A stretch of 64,000 nucleotides of DNA from UBA2336 sp046294915 (GTDB lineage Bacteria > Bacteroidota > Bacteroidia > Cytophagales > Cyclobacteriaceae): NCBI GenBank assembly GCA_046294915.1, contig JBKBOE010000003.1, positions 1 to 64,000 of the forward strand. The letters are read 5' to 3'. The notes beneath the pieces are model-generated. The model had not been told where the DNA came from, ran no database searches, and saw nothing but the letters and a program-made list of their open reading frames with translations. Shown in pieces: positions 17,714 to 25,578 of this stretch. Numbering within the stretch: position 1 is the stretch's first letter; the number at the start of each line of letters is the position of its first letter. A program made the position numbers and the translations under genes.

Positions 17714-18628
17714 TTAATGCTTCGGGGTTCTGTGGCCCGGTTCCCATATTATGCGCAAGAATGAACTAAAGCGCTGGCTTTCGCGATTTACGGGTATTCC
17801 GGTTACTATCCCTATAAGAAAGTTATCCGCAATGCCTACCCTAATCTGTGGCCGTATTACCATGTCGAAATCTTCTTTATAGAGTTGTTTATTCACCTCC
17901 ACGCCTATGAAGTTTCGCGTACCGGTAATCATGTAATGGAAATTGGAATTTATTTCAAAATGCCGGTTCCAGATTTTCGTAGTTGCGTTCTGTTCAAAAC
18001 GGGGGCCCATGTAAACCAGTGTATGGTAATTGTTTGCGAAACGTTTTGCGACTATGAAAAACGGGTTAAAGATATTCCCCTTGAACAGGGGGTTGCCAAA
18101 TTCCCGGAATGAAGAGAGTTCAAATTCATGAATATACCCCAATGCCATAGTGGTATTGAATTTATCAGAAACCCAGAATGACCACTGGGCGGCAAGTTTA
18201 AGGCTCTCCAGGCGACTTGATGGAACGGAATCGGCCTCAACGCCATTATGGGCCGCTACAATAGAGAAGGGAAGTTCTACCTCAAGTCCAAGGCGGTCAA
18301 CCGGTGCAAACTCATATTCAACCAATGCCTCGTACGTATCGAATTTCACATTGTCTTTTATTCCGAGGCCTATGTTCCACTCCCGTTCACCTTTTCGGGC
18401 GCCCAGGTCACGAATCAGGTCAATGTACAACGGTTCGGCATGAAGCACCTTAATCCGGCCATTTCTGGTTTCTACTTCAGAAATGTAGAGGCTGTCGAGC
18501 CGCTGGTGAACTAATTTAAGGCTATCGGTTTCCTGCGCCCAGGTAAGCAGGGGTGGTAAAAAAAGGATAAGAAAAATACTGTTACGTGCAAGTGAGCGGT
18601 TAAAAAAAGGGATATGTGTTAAGTACAT
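17714..18628 (-). CDS. Conserved HAEPL-motif envelope protein, probable outer-membrane barrel
   Basis: About 304 residues with an N-terminal hydrophobic signal (FLILFLPPLLTWAQ) and strand-rich mature sequence ending in aromatic residues. The segment VLHAEPLYIDLIRDLGARKG followed by EWNIGLGI is a strongly patterned block that I recall from Bacteroidota hypothetical proteins. No enzymatic motif is seen. The ATG at 18628 places the signal peptide normally; ATGs at 18643 and 18688 are alternatives. It ends close to the end of the convergent acyltransferase gene. Confidence 0.7.
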   Translation of the reverse strand: MYLTHIPFFNRSLARNSIFLILFLPPLLTWAQETDSLKLVHQRLDSLYISEVETRNGRIKVLHAEPLYIDLIRDLGARKGEREWNIGLGIKDNVKFDTYEALVEYEFAPVDRLGLEVELPFSIVAAHNGVEADSVPSSRLESLKLAAQWSFWVSDKFNTTMALGYIHEFELSSFREFGNPLFKGNIFNPFFIVAKRFANNYHTLVYMGPRFEQNATTKIWNRHFEINSNFHYMITGTRNFIGVEVNKQLYKEDFDMVIRPQIRVGIADNFLIGIVTGIPVNRESQRFSSFLRIIWEPGHRTPKH

Positions 18629-18739
18629 AAGAAAACAAATCATAACAGGTTCAGTATAGCGATGAAAACATTCCGGTTGGCTGCCCAACCCCCGGTAATC
18701 AATTTTATAAAACGATAATCGTTAGGAATCTACGGGCGA

Positions 18740-19108
18740 TCAGGCCGGTTGTGGAGGAGGGGTTTCGCGTTCGGATGTGAAAGAGGAATACAAGCCCTTG
18801 AACCTTGTGCAGGGTATGGTGAAGTTTTGGATGGTACAATGCAGAAAAGGGTTACCTGAGTTTGAAAAGTATAAGAAAATTGATGTTACGGAAGACTCCT
18901 GATCGTTCTCAGGAGTATCTGTAATGGCGCCCTCTATGTTCAGCACTTCTTCCAGTAGTAATTCAGAAAAACTTTCAATCTCTTGTTCGGTTTGGGAGTA
19001 CCTGCAGTTTGCTGACATGGTAATGGTATTCAAACTGAAATTCAGAATGGTGAACAGCAACATAACTGCTGTGCCCTGTTGTAACCCCATGTACCGGAAC
19101 AGACTCAT
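18740..19108 (-). CDS. Small hypothetical protein with one hydrophobic segment and proline-rich tail
   Basis: 122 residues: a hydrophobic stretch near residues 13-30 (AVMLLFTILNFSLNT), an acidic helix (EQEIESFSELLLEEVLN), then mixed sequence ending PPPQPA. No known domain is recognised. The ATG at 19108 is chosen because an exact TATATTTG promoter element at 19121-19128 overlaps the longer in-frame TTG start. It lies in a run of three minus-strand small genes but appears to have its own promoter. Confidence 0.6.
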   Translation of the reverse strand: MSLFRYMGLQQGTAVMLLFTILNFSLNTITMSANCRYSQTEQEIESFSELLLEEVLNIEGAITDTPENDQESSVTSIFLYFSNSGNPFLHCTIQNFTIPCTRFKGLYSSFTSERETPPPQPA

Positions 19109-19120
19109 CTCTAAGTACTG

Positions 19121-19128
19121 CAAATATA
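19121..19128 (-). promoter_or_regulatory. Promoter -7 element for the small hypothetical gene
   Basis: The minus strand reads TATATTTG (TAnnTTTG), 12 bases before the ATG at 19108. It decides the start of that gene. The -33 region holds only TTTTCG, so strength is uncertain. Confidence 0.5.
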
Positions 19129-19154
19129 GACGGGTGAAACGAAAATCATTCCGG

Positions 19155-19523
19155 TTATTTTTTGAAGATAAAATAAACGGCCAGTATCAGAAAGATGAAA
19201 CCGATCAGGTGGTTCCATCGGAAGGTTTCGTTTTTAAACAGAAGGAGAGAGAAAAATACAAACACCACCAACGTAATTATCTCCTGAATCACTTTTAACT
19301 GCACCAGTGAAAAAGGGCCACCATAGGTTTTAAACCCGATGCGGTTGGCCGGCACCTGAAGCAGGTATTCAAAGAAGGCAATACCCCAACTGATAAGGAT
19401 AATGGTAAACAACGGCAGGCTCTCGCTCCATTTCATTTCTTTAAACTTCAGGTGACCATACCAGGCCAGCGTCATAAAAGTGTTGGAGAGGATGAGTAAA
19501 GCGATGGTTAAAGCTCCTTTCAT
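19155..19523 (-). CDS. DMT-family small membrane protein (DUF486)
   Basis: A 122-residue protein with four hydrophobic helices, matching the DUF486 branch of the drug/metabolite transporter superfamily. Typical segments are LILSNTFMTLAWYGHLKF at the N-terminus and EYLLQVPANRIG in the middle, ending in a last helix GFIFLILAVYFIF. No substrate is known for the family. The ATG at 19523 (MKGALTIALLILSN) fits the usual length. The gene follows the zinc-ribbon gene by 14 bases and is probably co-transcribed with it. Confidence 0.85.
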   Translation of the reverse strand: MKGALTIALLILSNTFMTLAWYGHLKFKEMKWSESLPLFTIILISWGIAFFEYLLQVPANRIGFKTYGGPFSLVQLKVIQEIITLVVFVFFSLLLFKNETFRWNHLIGFIFLILAVYFIFKK

Positions 19524-19537
19524 AGGGGTTAGCACAA

Positions 19538-19795
19538 TTACTGTTTTCTGAGTTTCCGTTCCCACGTATAGGCTTCTTTAAGCCGTCTAAGTTCTCCGTT
19601 TTTTATGAGCAATCCCAGGCGCTCGTTCATCGGCCCTTGCGATGTTAAATGGAACTGCCCGCATTCCTCGCACAGGTAATACGATACCGGCCCGTTACCC
19701 CTCTCGAAAGCGAAGTGAATATGGGCTTCGATCAGGGCTTCTTCAGCAAGCGCTGCCGAAGTATATGATCGTTTTCCACTGGAGCACTTGTGCAT
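19538..19795 (-). CDS. Small zinc-ribbon-like protein
   Basis: An 85-residue basic protein. After KCSSGKRSYTSAALAEEAL comes YYLCEECGQFHLTSQG, a CxxC plus FHLT pattern seen in small zinc-ribbon proteins of phages, integrative elements and Bacteroidota chromosomes. Only one clear Cys pair plus an N-terminal Cys and His residues are visible, so metal binding is inferred. Function unknown. It precedes the DUF486 gene on the same strand. Confidence 0.7.
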   Translation of the reverse strand: MHKCSSGKRSYTSAALAEEALIEAHIHFAFERGNGPVSYYLCEECGQFHLTSQGPMNERLGLLIKNGELRRLKEAYTWERKLRKQ

Positions 19796-19918
19796 AATTC
19801 AAAACAAGGCTCCAAAGTAATTATGGCGACCTGAAGAACCAAAACTTATTGCTGCCATTAAACCATTGCCATTACGCACCATCTAACAGCTAAAATAAGT
19901 TGAACAAACTCAACGGTT

Positions 19919-20323
19919 ATGAAAAAGGTAATGATCGCGATGCTCATCGGGATGGTGGGAATTGCAAGCCAGGTGAATGCCCAGGTACGACCAAGTGTGG
20001 ATCAGCGCGAAGCGGTAGTAATCGCCAGCCACGCCCGCTTGCGTCAGGCCGAGGTAACTAAGCAACGGGTTGAGCAGGCGCGTTTGAATCATCAGCGCAT
20101 TGAGCAGGCGCGCATTAACCAGGCCCGGTTGAAGCATGAGCGTATTAAAAAAGCCCGCGTGAAGCATGCACGGGTTAAACATGCCCGCATTAAAGCTGCC
20201 CGCGAAGGTGCCGCTGATGAACAGGTAGGCAACCAGCACCCCAGGCGCAGGTATTTTCATTGGATGAAAAGAAAGCGGACGGCCGGGCAGTTTACTTCAG
20301 AAAATCTTCCTCCCGGAAATTGA
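19919..20323 (+). CDS. Secreted, very basic pentad-repeat protein
   Basis: A 134-residue protein with a signal peptide (MLIGMVGIASQVNA, cleavage before QVRPS) followed by eleven five-residue units at residues 41-95 of the pattern (I/L/V)-x-(Q/H/K)-(A/Q/E)-R, for example INQAR and VKHAR. This is not the classical A(D/N)LxX pentapeptide fold. The repeat gives an Arg/Lys/His-rich, probably helical or extended rod. The C-terminal RYFHWMKRKRTAGQF segment lies in the 72-bp sequence that recurs at 25077. It looks expressed: a strong terminator follows at 20342. No function can be named. Confidence 0.6.
   Translation: MKKVMIAMLIGMVGIASQVNAQVRPSVDQREAVVIASHARLRQAEVTKQRVEQARLNHQRIEQARINQARLKHERIKKARVKHARVKHARIKAAREGAADEQVGNQHPRRRYFHWMKRKRTAGQFTSENLPPGN
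20039..20203 (+). repeat. 15-bp tandem repeat coding for the pentad array
   Basis: Eleven degenerate 15-bp units, each ending in an Arg (or once Glu) codon. Neighbouring units such as GAGCAGGCGCGT and GAGCAGGCGCGC are nearly the same, which points to growth by slippage or unequal recombination. Confidence 0.75.
20252..20323 (+). repeat. 72-bp direct repeat, copy 1
   Basis: This segment codes for the last residues of the pentad-repeat protein. It matches 25077-25148 at 64 of 72 positions in the same orientation, and both copies are followed by an AGCGGAC/GTCCGCT hairpin. Confidence 0.85.
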
Positions 20324-20341
20324 TTGAGTGTAATAAATCTT

Positions 20342-20371
20342 AAGCGGACCTAAATCGTCCGCTTTTTTTTT
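20342..20371 (+). terminator. Rho-independent terminator of the pentad-repeat gene
   Basis: AAGCGGAC at 20342-20349 pairs with GTCCGCTT at 20357-20364 around a 7-base loop, followed by a run of T. A very similar hairpin follows the second repeat copy at 25173. Confidence 0.9.
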
Positions 20372-20400
20372 GACGGATTTACCGGTGCATATTGAGTAAA

Positions 20401-20417
20401 GCAATTTAGTAAATTGC
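20401..20417. promoter_or_regulatory. Perfect 17-bp palindrome before the TPR sensor kinase
   Basis: GCAATTTAGTAAATTGC has two perfect 8-base arms around one central base, ending 17 bases before the kinase ATG. The place and symmetry suit an operator for a dimeric regulator, perhaps the LuxR-type regulator coded by the same operon. It lacks a T-run and its arms almost touch, so it is not a terminator. Confidence 0.5.
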
Positions 20418-20434
20418 CGGCACACCTTGTGGGT

Positions 20435-22408
20435 ATGACTACGCTGTTGCGCACCATGGTATTGACGGGAATAAGTGCCTGTTTATGTGCCTGTATTTTA
20501 GCACAATCTGTAAAAACCGATAGCCTGAAGCAAATCGTTCAGACATCAACCGATGATTCGGTTAAGGCCGCAGCACTCCTGCAACTTGCTTTTCAATCAA
20601 TTTTCAATGATTCTAAAACCGCCTGGCAGCAACTTGCCGAAGCACAGCAGTTGCTTTCCGGAAAAGCCCTGCCTTACCTTCATGTTCATGCCACGTATGT
20701 CAAAGCCGTATATTTCGATGTAACCGGAGCAGCCGACTCGGCACGGTTTTATTTTGAAAGCGGGCTTACCCGGGCCAAGATGCACCAATTTGCCGATTTG
20801 GAAGTTAAATTTCTTAATGGCCTGGGCCTGAACAACTGGAACCGCGGATACTATCAGACTGCCCTTGATTTATTTCTGCAGGTAAACGATCGCAATCAGC
20901 AACTCGATAAAGCAAAGCAGATTCCGGCCAGCACTCCTCTTAACAATATCGGGTTAATCTATCAGGAAATGGGTTTGTACGATAAGGCGCTGGAATATCA
21001 TAACAAAGCGCTGCGCATACGCCTGAGTGAGCCTTCCCTGCTTGCGCAGGCCGCTACCTCCTATAATAATATGGGCATCTGTCTTTATCATTTAAAAAAA
21101 TACAAAGAAGCAGAAGAGGTGTACCGCAAAGGGCTTGAACTGGCCCGGCAGCATAAATTTATGCGGCAGTATTACGACCTTGCCGGAAACATGGCCAACA
21201 CCCTGGCAGCCATGAACCGCTATGAGGAAGCGCAGCAATTTAATCTTGATGTCCTTCATCACGATCCATCCGTTAAACTTCCGGATAAATTTTTAATGAA
21301 CATTTCTTCGGCAGCGGCCGGCATTTATCTGAACCTGGGAAAACCACACGCTGCCCTGCCCCTTATTGAAAAAGGACTTAACTTGGTTAAAGAAAAACCT
21401 GAACTGGAATTCTATGCATCTGATTTATACCGTTATTCGGCTGCCTATTACTATGGGCAAGGCGATGCCCAGCGCGGAAGGCACTATGCTGATAAACAGC
21501 AGGAGGTACTGGAACAACGCTTTTCCAAACGCAATGCCGAAAGCCTTGCCGAGATGGAAGTGAAATATGAAACGGCTGAAAAAGAGAGGCAGATACTGGA
21601 TCAGCAGCTGGTCATTGAACATAACAACCTCTTACTGGCTAGGCAGCGCAATCAGAATATACTGCTCACCGCATCGGTGATTATTCTTCTTCTGCTGGCA
21701 GTTACCGGGTATATTTATTTCCGGGCACGGCAGAAAACCCGAGAGCAGAAGTTGCTCCTGCATGAAAAGCAACTGCGCCTGGATGCCGTAATGCAGGCTA
21801 CCGAAGAAGAACGCCAGCGCATTGCCCGCGACCTTCACGATGGTATCGGGCAACAGCTGAGTGGGATCATCCTGAGAATGGAAACTATTTTGCACAATAA
21901 TGACAATGCGCAACAGAAGCCAACCTTATACGAACTTGCTCAGCATTTGCGTAGCGCCACTTCCGAAGTACGCACCTTGTCACATCAGATGATGCCACGC
22001 GCACTTACCGAACTGGGCCTTGTGCCGGCCATCAGCGACTTGCTTAACCGCACCTTTGCCGGCTCGTCTATTCAGTGTGCATTTCAGCATCACCTGGTAT
22101 CCGATCGGTTTGATCCAAAAATCGAACTTACCATATTCCGGGTGGTGCAGGAACTTATCAATAATATCATCAGGCATTCCAGGGCGGGTAAGGTATCGGT
22201 AAACCTGCTGCGGCTGAAAGACAAAGTGCGGCTTACCGTTGAAGATGACGGTGTAGGTTTTGAACCAGTTGCTGCGCACAATGGTTACGGCCTGATGAAC
22301 ATTCGCAGCCGGGTAGAAAGTGTAAACGGGTCGGTTCTGTTTGAGCACAACGAAAATGCCGGCACCCTGGTAACCGTTACTATTCCAATGAATCATCAAT
22401 ATGCGTAA
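20435..22408 (+). CDS. TPR-containing sensor histidine kinase (NarX/LuxR-pathway type)
   Basis: A 657-residue membrane kinase that pairs with the next gene. It has a signal peptide (GISACLCACILAQ), a periplasmic stretch of TPR repeats (about 90-390; for example PLNNIGLIYQEMGLYDKALEY), a single membrane helix near 407-427, then HisKA_3 with the phospho-acceptor His near 467 in IARDLHDGIGQQL, and a C-terminal HATPase domain with DDGVGFEP and GYGLMNIRSR. The ATG at 20435 is chosen because it starts the signal peptide. It overlaps the regulator gene by eight bases. The signal sensed is unknown. Confidence 0.92.
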   Translation: MTTLLRTMVLTGISACLCACILAQSVKTDSLKQIVQTSTDDSVKAAALLQLAFQSIFNDSKTAWQQLAEAQQLLSGKALPYLHVHATYVKAVYFDVTGAADSARFYFESGLTRAKMHQFADLEVKFLNGLGLNNWNRGYYQTALDLFLQVNDRNQQLDKAKQIPASTPLNNIGLIYQEMGLYDKALEYHNKALRIRLSEPSLLAQAATSYNNMGICLYHLKKYKEAEEVYRKGLELARQHKFMRQYYDLAGNMANTLAAMNRYEEAQQFNLDVLHHDPSVKLPDKFLMNISSAAAGIYLNLGKPHAALPLIEKGLNLVKEKPELEFYASDLYRYSAAYYYGQGDAQRGRHYADKQQEVLEQRFSKRNAESLAEMEVKYETAEKERQILDQQLVIEHNNLLLARQRNQNILLTASVIILLLLAVTGYIYFRARQKTREQKLLLHEKQLRLDAVMQATEEERQRIARDLHDGIGQQLSGIILRMETILHNNDNAQQKPTLYELAQHLRSATSEVRTLSHQMMPRALTELGLVPAISDLLNRTFAGSSIQCAFQHHLVSDRFDPKIELTIFRVVQELINNIIRHSRAGKVSVNLLRLKDKVRLTVEDDGVGFEPVAAHNGYGLMNIRSRVESVNGSVLFEHNENAGTLVTVTIPMNHQYA

Positions 22409-23051
22409 AGGCACTCTATATCTGGTTGACGATCATCAACTGGTAATTGATGGCATCATTGCGCTGGTTGAAAGCAGTGGTGAATGGGAGGTAATTGGTT
22501 TTGCTAATTCCGGTGAGGAGGCCCTGCATAAGATACCTATCCTGAAGCCGGATATCATATTAATGGATCTGGAAATGCCGCGTATGAACGGCCTGCAGTG
22601 CACCGAAAAGCTGCTGGCGCAGAACGCCCTCTACAAAATTGTTATCCTTACATTTCATCATGAAAAGGCATTGGTGCAGAAAATGGTTAAAATGGGCATA
22701 GCAGGCTACATCATGAAAAATGCTCCACGACAGGAATTTCTTACCGGGCTGCAGATGGTGAAACAGGGTAATAAATTTTACTCCAGCCAGTTAACTGAAA
22801 CCATGCTGGAGGTTACACCTTTAACAGTTAAAAATGAATCCAATATAAAACTCCTGGCTCTGCTGAGTCAGCGCGAACGCGAAGTGTTGCAACTGATAGC
22901 TGAGGGCATATCGAGCAAGGAAATAGCCGACCGGCTGCATCTTTCCTCCGGCACAATAGAAACACACCGTAAAAACCTGCTCAAGAAACTCAATGCCCGT
23001 AACTCAGCCGAATTAATCCGCATGGCCATTTCCGAGGGCCTGCTTAATTGA
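22401..23051 (+). CDS. LuxR/NarL-family response regulator
   Basis: A 216-residue DNA-binding response regulator. The receiver domain has the acidic pair near residues 10-11, the phospho-acceptor Asp56 (LMDLEMPRMNG) and a conserved Lys in GYIMKNA. The C-terminal GerE-type helix-turn-helix is LSQREREVLQLIAEG to EIADRLHLSSGTIETH. The start overlaps the kinase gene, so the pair is co-translated. Likely targets include its own operon and the secreted propeller gene that follows, but no direct evidence exists. Confidence 0.94.
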   Translation: MRKGTLYLVDDHQLVIDGIIALVESSGEWEVIGFANSGEEALHKIPILKPDIILMDLEMPRMNGLQCTEKLLAQNALYKIVILTFHHEKALVQKMVKMGIAGYIMKNAPRQEFLTGLQMVKQGNKFYSSQLTETMLEVTPLTVKNESNIKLLALLSQREREVLQLIAEGISSKEIADRLHLSSGTIETHRKNLLKKLNARNSAELIRMAISEGLLN

Positions 23052-23149
23052 TTTACCCGTTTTCAGGTAGCAAAATCCTGGTTTTTAGAGAATTAATGAC
23101 TTTGTGAAATCACACAACTTGGCTTTGAAAAATTTAAAACCTCAAAGCC

Positions 23150-24958
23150 ATGAAAAAACTATTTCTCTTATTGGTGCTTTGCACTCCGGTGTGGGCGCAA
23201 AACACCTTTCAGCCAAAGTACACCTACACGCTGCCCAACAAGTGGGAAACCTGGACCCTGGCACCCGGGGGGATATTGCTGGTAGGGCATTCAAAGGGCT
23301 TTACCGCCATCGAAGCGCACAATAATCAATTGCTGTACGATTACACCGCGCTGGGCAAGATCAAACTCAATGAAATGGATTTGATTGAAGGGTTGCCCTG
23401 GGTAGTACTCAAAAATGCAGCCGTAGGCAAGATGCCATCCTACGTAGTGTTAGATTATTTTACCGGCAAGCCGGTATTTGAAAGCCAGAAACAGGATTGG
23501 ACCGGACCGGCCGGTTACTACTTTGTTACCGATGAAGCCAAGCTGGTGATCTGGGGGGCTAACAATAAACTCAAATCAACCGGCTGTATCGGCATATACG
23601 ACCTGGGCTCGAACAAAGAACTGGCACTTATCGACCTGAAAGATAAAAAATTAACCGGTGGCGGCCTGCCAACGAGCATGGTGGTAGAAGACGACCGGTT
23701 TATCATGACCACCACCAAAAGCGTTGCAGTGGTTAACCTGCGAACCAACGCAATAGAATGGTTTACCACCAAACTCAACAATTCAAACGGTACCCTGAAA
23801 TACCTGTTTGACGAAGCCAACCAGGTAGTGTATGCCTACAGTCCGTTTTTAAAAGCCAAGATTTATAAAATCAATGCAAAAGATGGTTCACTGATGTGGG
23901 CCAAACCCATTAGCCTGGACGGAGCCGTAAAACGCATAGAGATAATCAAGGAAGGATTATGGGTGTATGCTGAAGAAGAAAAATCGTTTGAAGTAAACCT
24001 GTTCGATCCGGGCACGGCACAAAAACTGTGGAAAAAGCCGTATTCCGATAAAGGCGGTATCCGTGAATTTATTTTCACGCCCGAGGGTGTGGTATTTGGT
24101 ACCTCCACCGGAGAAGTGAACACCTTGCTGCATACAGGTGCACTGCATCTGAGTAAAAATATTGACATCGGAGCACCCTACCGCATATTCGCCCTTAACC
24201 CCGATGGCAGCCTGTTTTACCTCACCTTTAACAAAATGGGTATAGTGAACCTGAAAGACGGAGGATTTGTAAAAGAACCGGCAAAATTCAGAAAAGTAGA
24301 GCAGATGGTAACCGGCTTCGATAAGCAAAACGACCGGTTTGTGGTAAGCACTGGTAACGAATTGTTTTTTATTACGCGCGATGGCACCATTAAAAAAGTG
24401 TGCGACATCGCCTTTAAAGGCGATGAAAATCCATCCAAGATTGAATTTCGCGAAAGCGGAATCCTGCTGTCATCGAACCAGAATGCTTTGCTGGTGGATT
24501 ATGATGGCCAGACGAAGTACGATGTGTTCTACAAAGCTCCGGGTACTTCTATAGCCGGTAAATTACTGGCTGGTGCCGTAATGGCCGCAAGCGCAACTGC
24601 GGGAGTAGCCAATGCTGCAAAAGCGGGCATGATGCAGGGCGCTACACACTTTTATGCCGAAGACGAAGAAAAGCGTGCCGCAAGTAATGCTAAGTCATTT
24701 TCGGGAGTAGCCAGCAGTGCGGCAAGTGCTATGAACCAGCGTTTTAGTGCAACAACGGCAACGAAAAACAGTCTGTATATTCAGACCTCGCTGGATGAAG
24801 GCGTGGGACTGATACGGCTGAATAAGGACACCGGTAAGCCCGATGGCCAGATTGTAACCAAAGACAAAAAGCCTGAATATTTAGTCGATGAAGATTTTGG
24901 TGCATTCTATTTCCTGAAATCCGATAACACCATTGTTGGTTACGACTTAAGACAATAA
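23150..24958 (+). CDS. Secreted beta-propeller (PQQ-like) protein with an Ala-rich insertion
   Basis: A 602-residue protein with a signal peptide (LFLLLVLCTPVWAQ) and many propeller-type strands of the PQQ-like class (for example YKINAKDGSLMWAKP, FEVNLFDPGTAQKLWKKP). About residues 465-540 carry an unusual Ala/Gly/Ser-rich stretch (GKLLAGAVMAASATAGVANA, then a charged and a second Ala-rich part) with almost no strand character, before the last blades. No catalytic motif is seen. It follows the two-component pair by about 100 bases with no terminator between, so it may be part of the same regulon. Confidence 0.72.
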   Translation: MKKLFLLLVLCTPVWAQNTFQPKYTYTLPNKWETWTLAPGGILLVGHSKGFTAIEAHNNQLLYDYTALGKIKLNEMDLIEGLPWVVLKNAAVGKMPSYVVLDYFTGKPVFESQKQDWTGPAGYYFVTDEAKLVIWGANNKLKSTGCIGIYDLGSNKELALIDLKDKKLTGGGLPTSMVVEDDRFIMTTTKSVAVVNLRTNAIEWFTTKLNNSNGTLKYLFDEANQVVYAYSPFLKAKIYKINAKDGSLMWAKPISLDGAVKRIEIIKEGLWVYAEEEKSFEVNLFDPGTAQKLWKKPYSDKGGIREFIFTPEGVVFGTSTGEVNTLLHTGALHLSKNIDIGAPYRIFALNPDGSLFYLTFNKMGIVNLKDGGFVKEPAKFRKVEQMVTGFDKQNDRFVVSTGNELFFITRDGTIKKVCDIAFKGDENPSKIEFRESGILLSSNQNALLVDYDGQTKYDVFYKAPGTSIAGKLLAGAVMAASATAGVANAAKAGMMQGATHFYAEDEEKRAASNAKSFSGVASSAASAMNQRFSATTATKNSLYIQTSLDEGVGLIRLNKDTGKPDGQIVTKDKKPEYLVDEDFGAFYFLKSDNTIVGYDLRQ

Positions 24959-25035
24959 TACACTACAGTTTAAAGCCCTTATCAGCCAGTCTCCGGGGCA
25001 ACAGGGCTTTGAGGCTAAGCTGTTACCGGAAGATT

Positions 25036-25062
25036 CCCTCCCCGAAAGGGGAGGGTTATTTA
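25036..25062 (+). terminator. Terminator-like hairpin after the propeller gene
   Basis: CCCTCCCC at 25036-25043 pairs perfectly with GGGGAGGG at 25048-25055 around a GAAA tetraloop. The following TTATTTAATT is only partly T-rich. Confidence 0.65.
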
Positions 25063-25076
25063 ATTCTACCATTGGT

Positions 25077-25148
25077 TATTTTCATTGGAAGAAATGAAAG
25101 CGTAAGGCCGGGCAGTTTAATTCAGAAAATCTTCCTCCGGGAAATCAA
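25077..25148 (+). pseudogene. 72-bp direct repeat, copy 2 (decayed end of a pentad-repeat-like gene)
   Basis: It matches 20252-20323 at 64 of 72 positions. Read in the same frame it codes FHWKK then TGA, then KRKAGQFNSENLPPGNQ and TAA, so it has a stop where copy 1 has Arg. No upstream part of the gene remains. It is either a decayed paralogue end or a repeat that only happens to code in copy 1. Confidence 0.65.
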
Positions 25149-25172
25149 TAATTCCGAACGGATCTTTTTTTG

Positions 25173-25200
25173 AGCGGACATAAACCGTCCGCTTTTTTTT
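25173..25200 (+). terminator. Terminator after repeat copy 2
   Basis: AGCGGAC at 25173-25179 pairs with GTCCGCT at 25187-25193, followed by T8. The T-run reaches into the stop codon of the minus-strand gene that ends at 25199. Confidence 0.85.
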
Positions 25201-25576
25201 ACCTAAGGTTTATAGCAAAACTTGTAGGTAGTGGACAAATTCTTGTTTTTGTACCTGTATTGAAGTCGTAGATATAGATGGATTTACTTTTTTCCTCAAA
25301 ATATAAAAGTTTGTTTCTGTTGGGACTTAAGGCAGGAAAGGTAACATTCGTAATTATTTTTTTTGATTTTTTTGTTCTCACATCCATTATAAAAAGAGCG
25401 GAATTAGCCACATAAATGATTTCATTCTCAGACCGTCCGAAAAACGCAGCGCTGATAGGATTGGAACTCTCCAGCAACTTCAGTTCAGATCCTGTCTCCA
25501 GAGTATAATAGGCCGGCTGACTTGAAATGGGGCCAGCTACTATACACAACAATATTAGCAGGCCGGTTTTGTGCAT
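25199..25576 (-). CDS. Small secreted protein resembling propeller blades
   Basis: A 125-residue protein with a signal peptide (LLILLCIVAGPISSQ). The mature part has PD40/WD40-like strand patterns (IIYVANSALFIMDVRTKK, PALSPNRNKLLYFEEKSKS, IYIYDFNTGTKTRI), enough for only about two to three blades, so it may be a truncated propeller or oligomerise. Two bases separate it from the upstream ettA gene on the same strand, so it could be co-transcribed with it. Confidence 0.62.
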   Translation of the reverse strand: MHKTGLLILLCIVAGPISSQPAYYTLETGSELKLLESSNPISAAFFGRSENEIIYVANSALFIMDVRTKKSKKIITNVTFPALSPNRNKLLYFEEKSKSIYIYDFNTGTKTRICPLPTSFAINLR

Positions 25577-25578
25577 GT

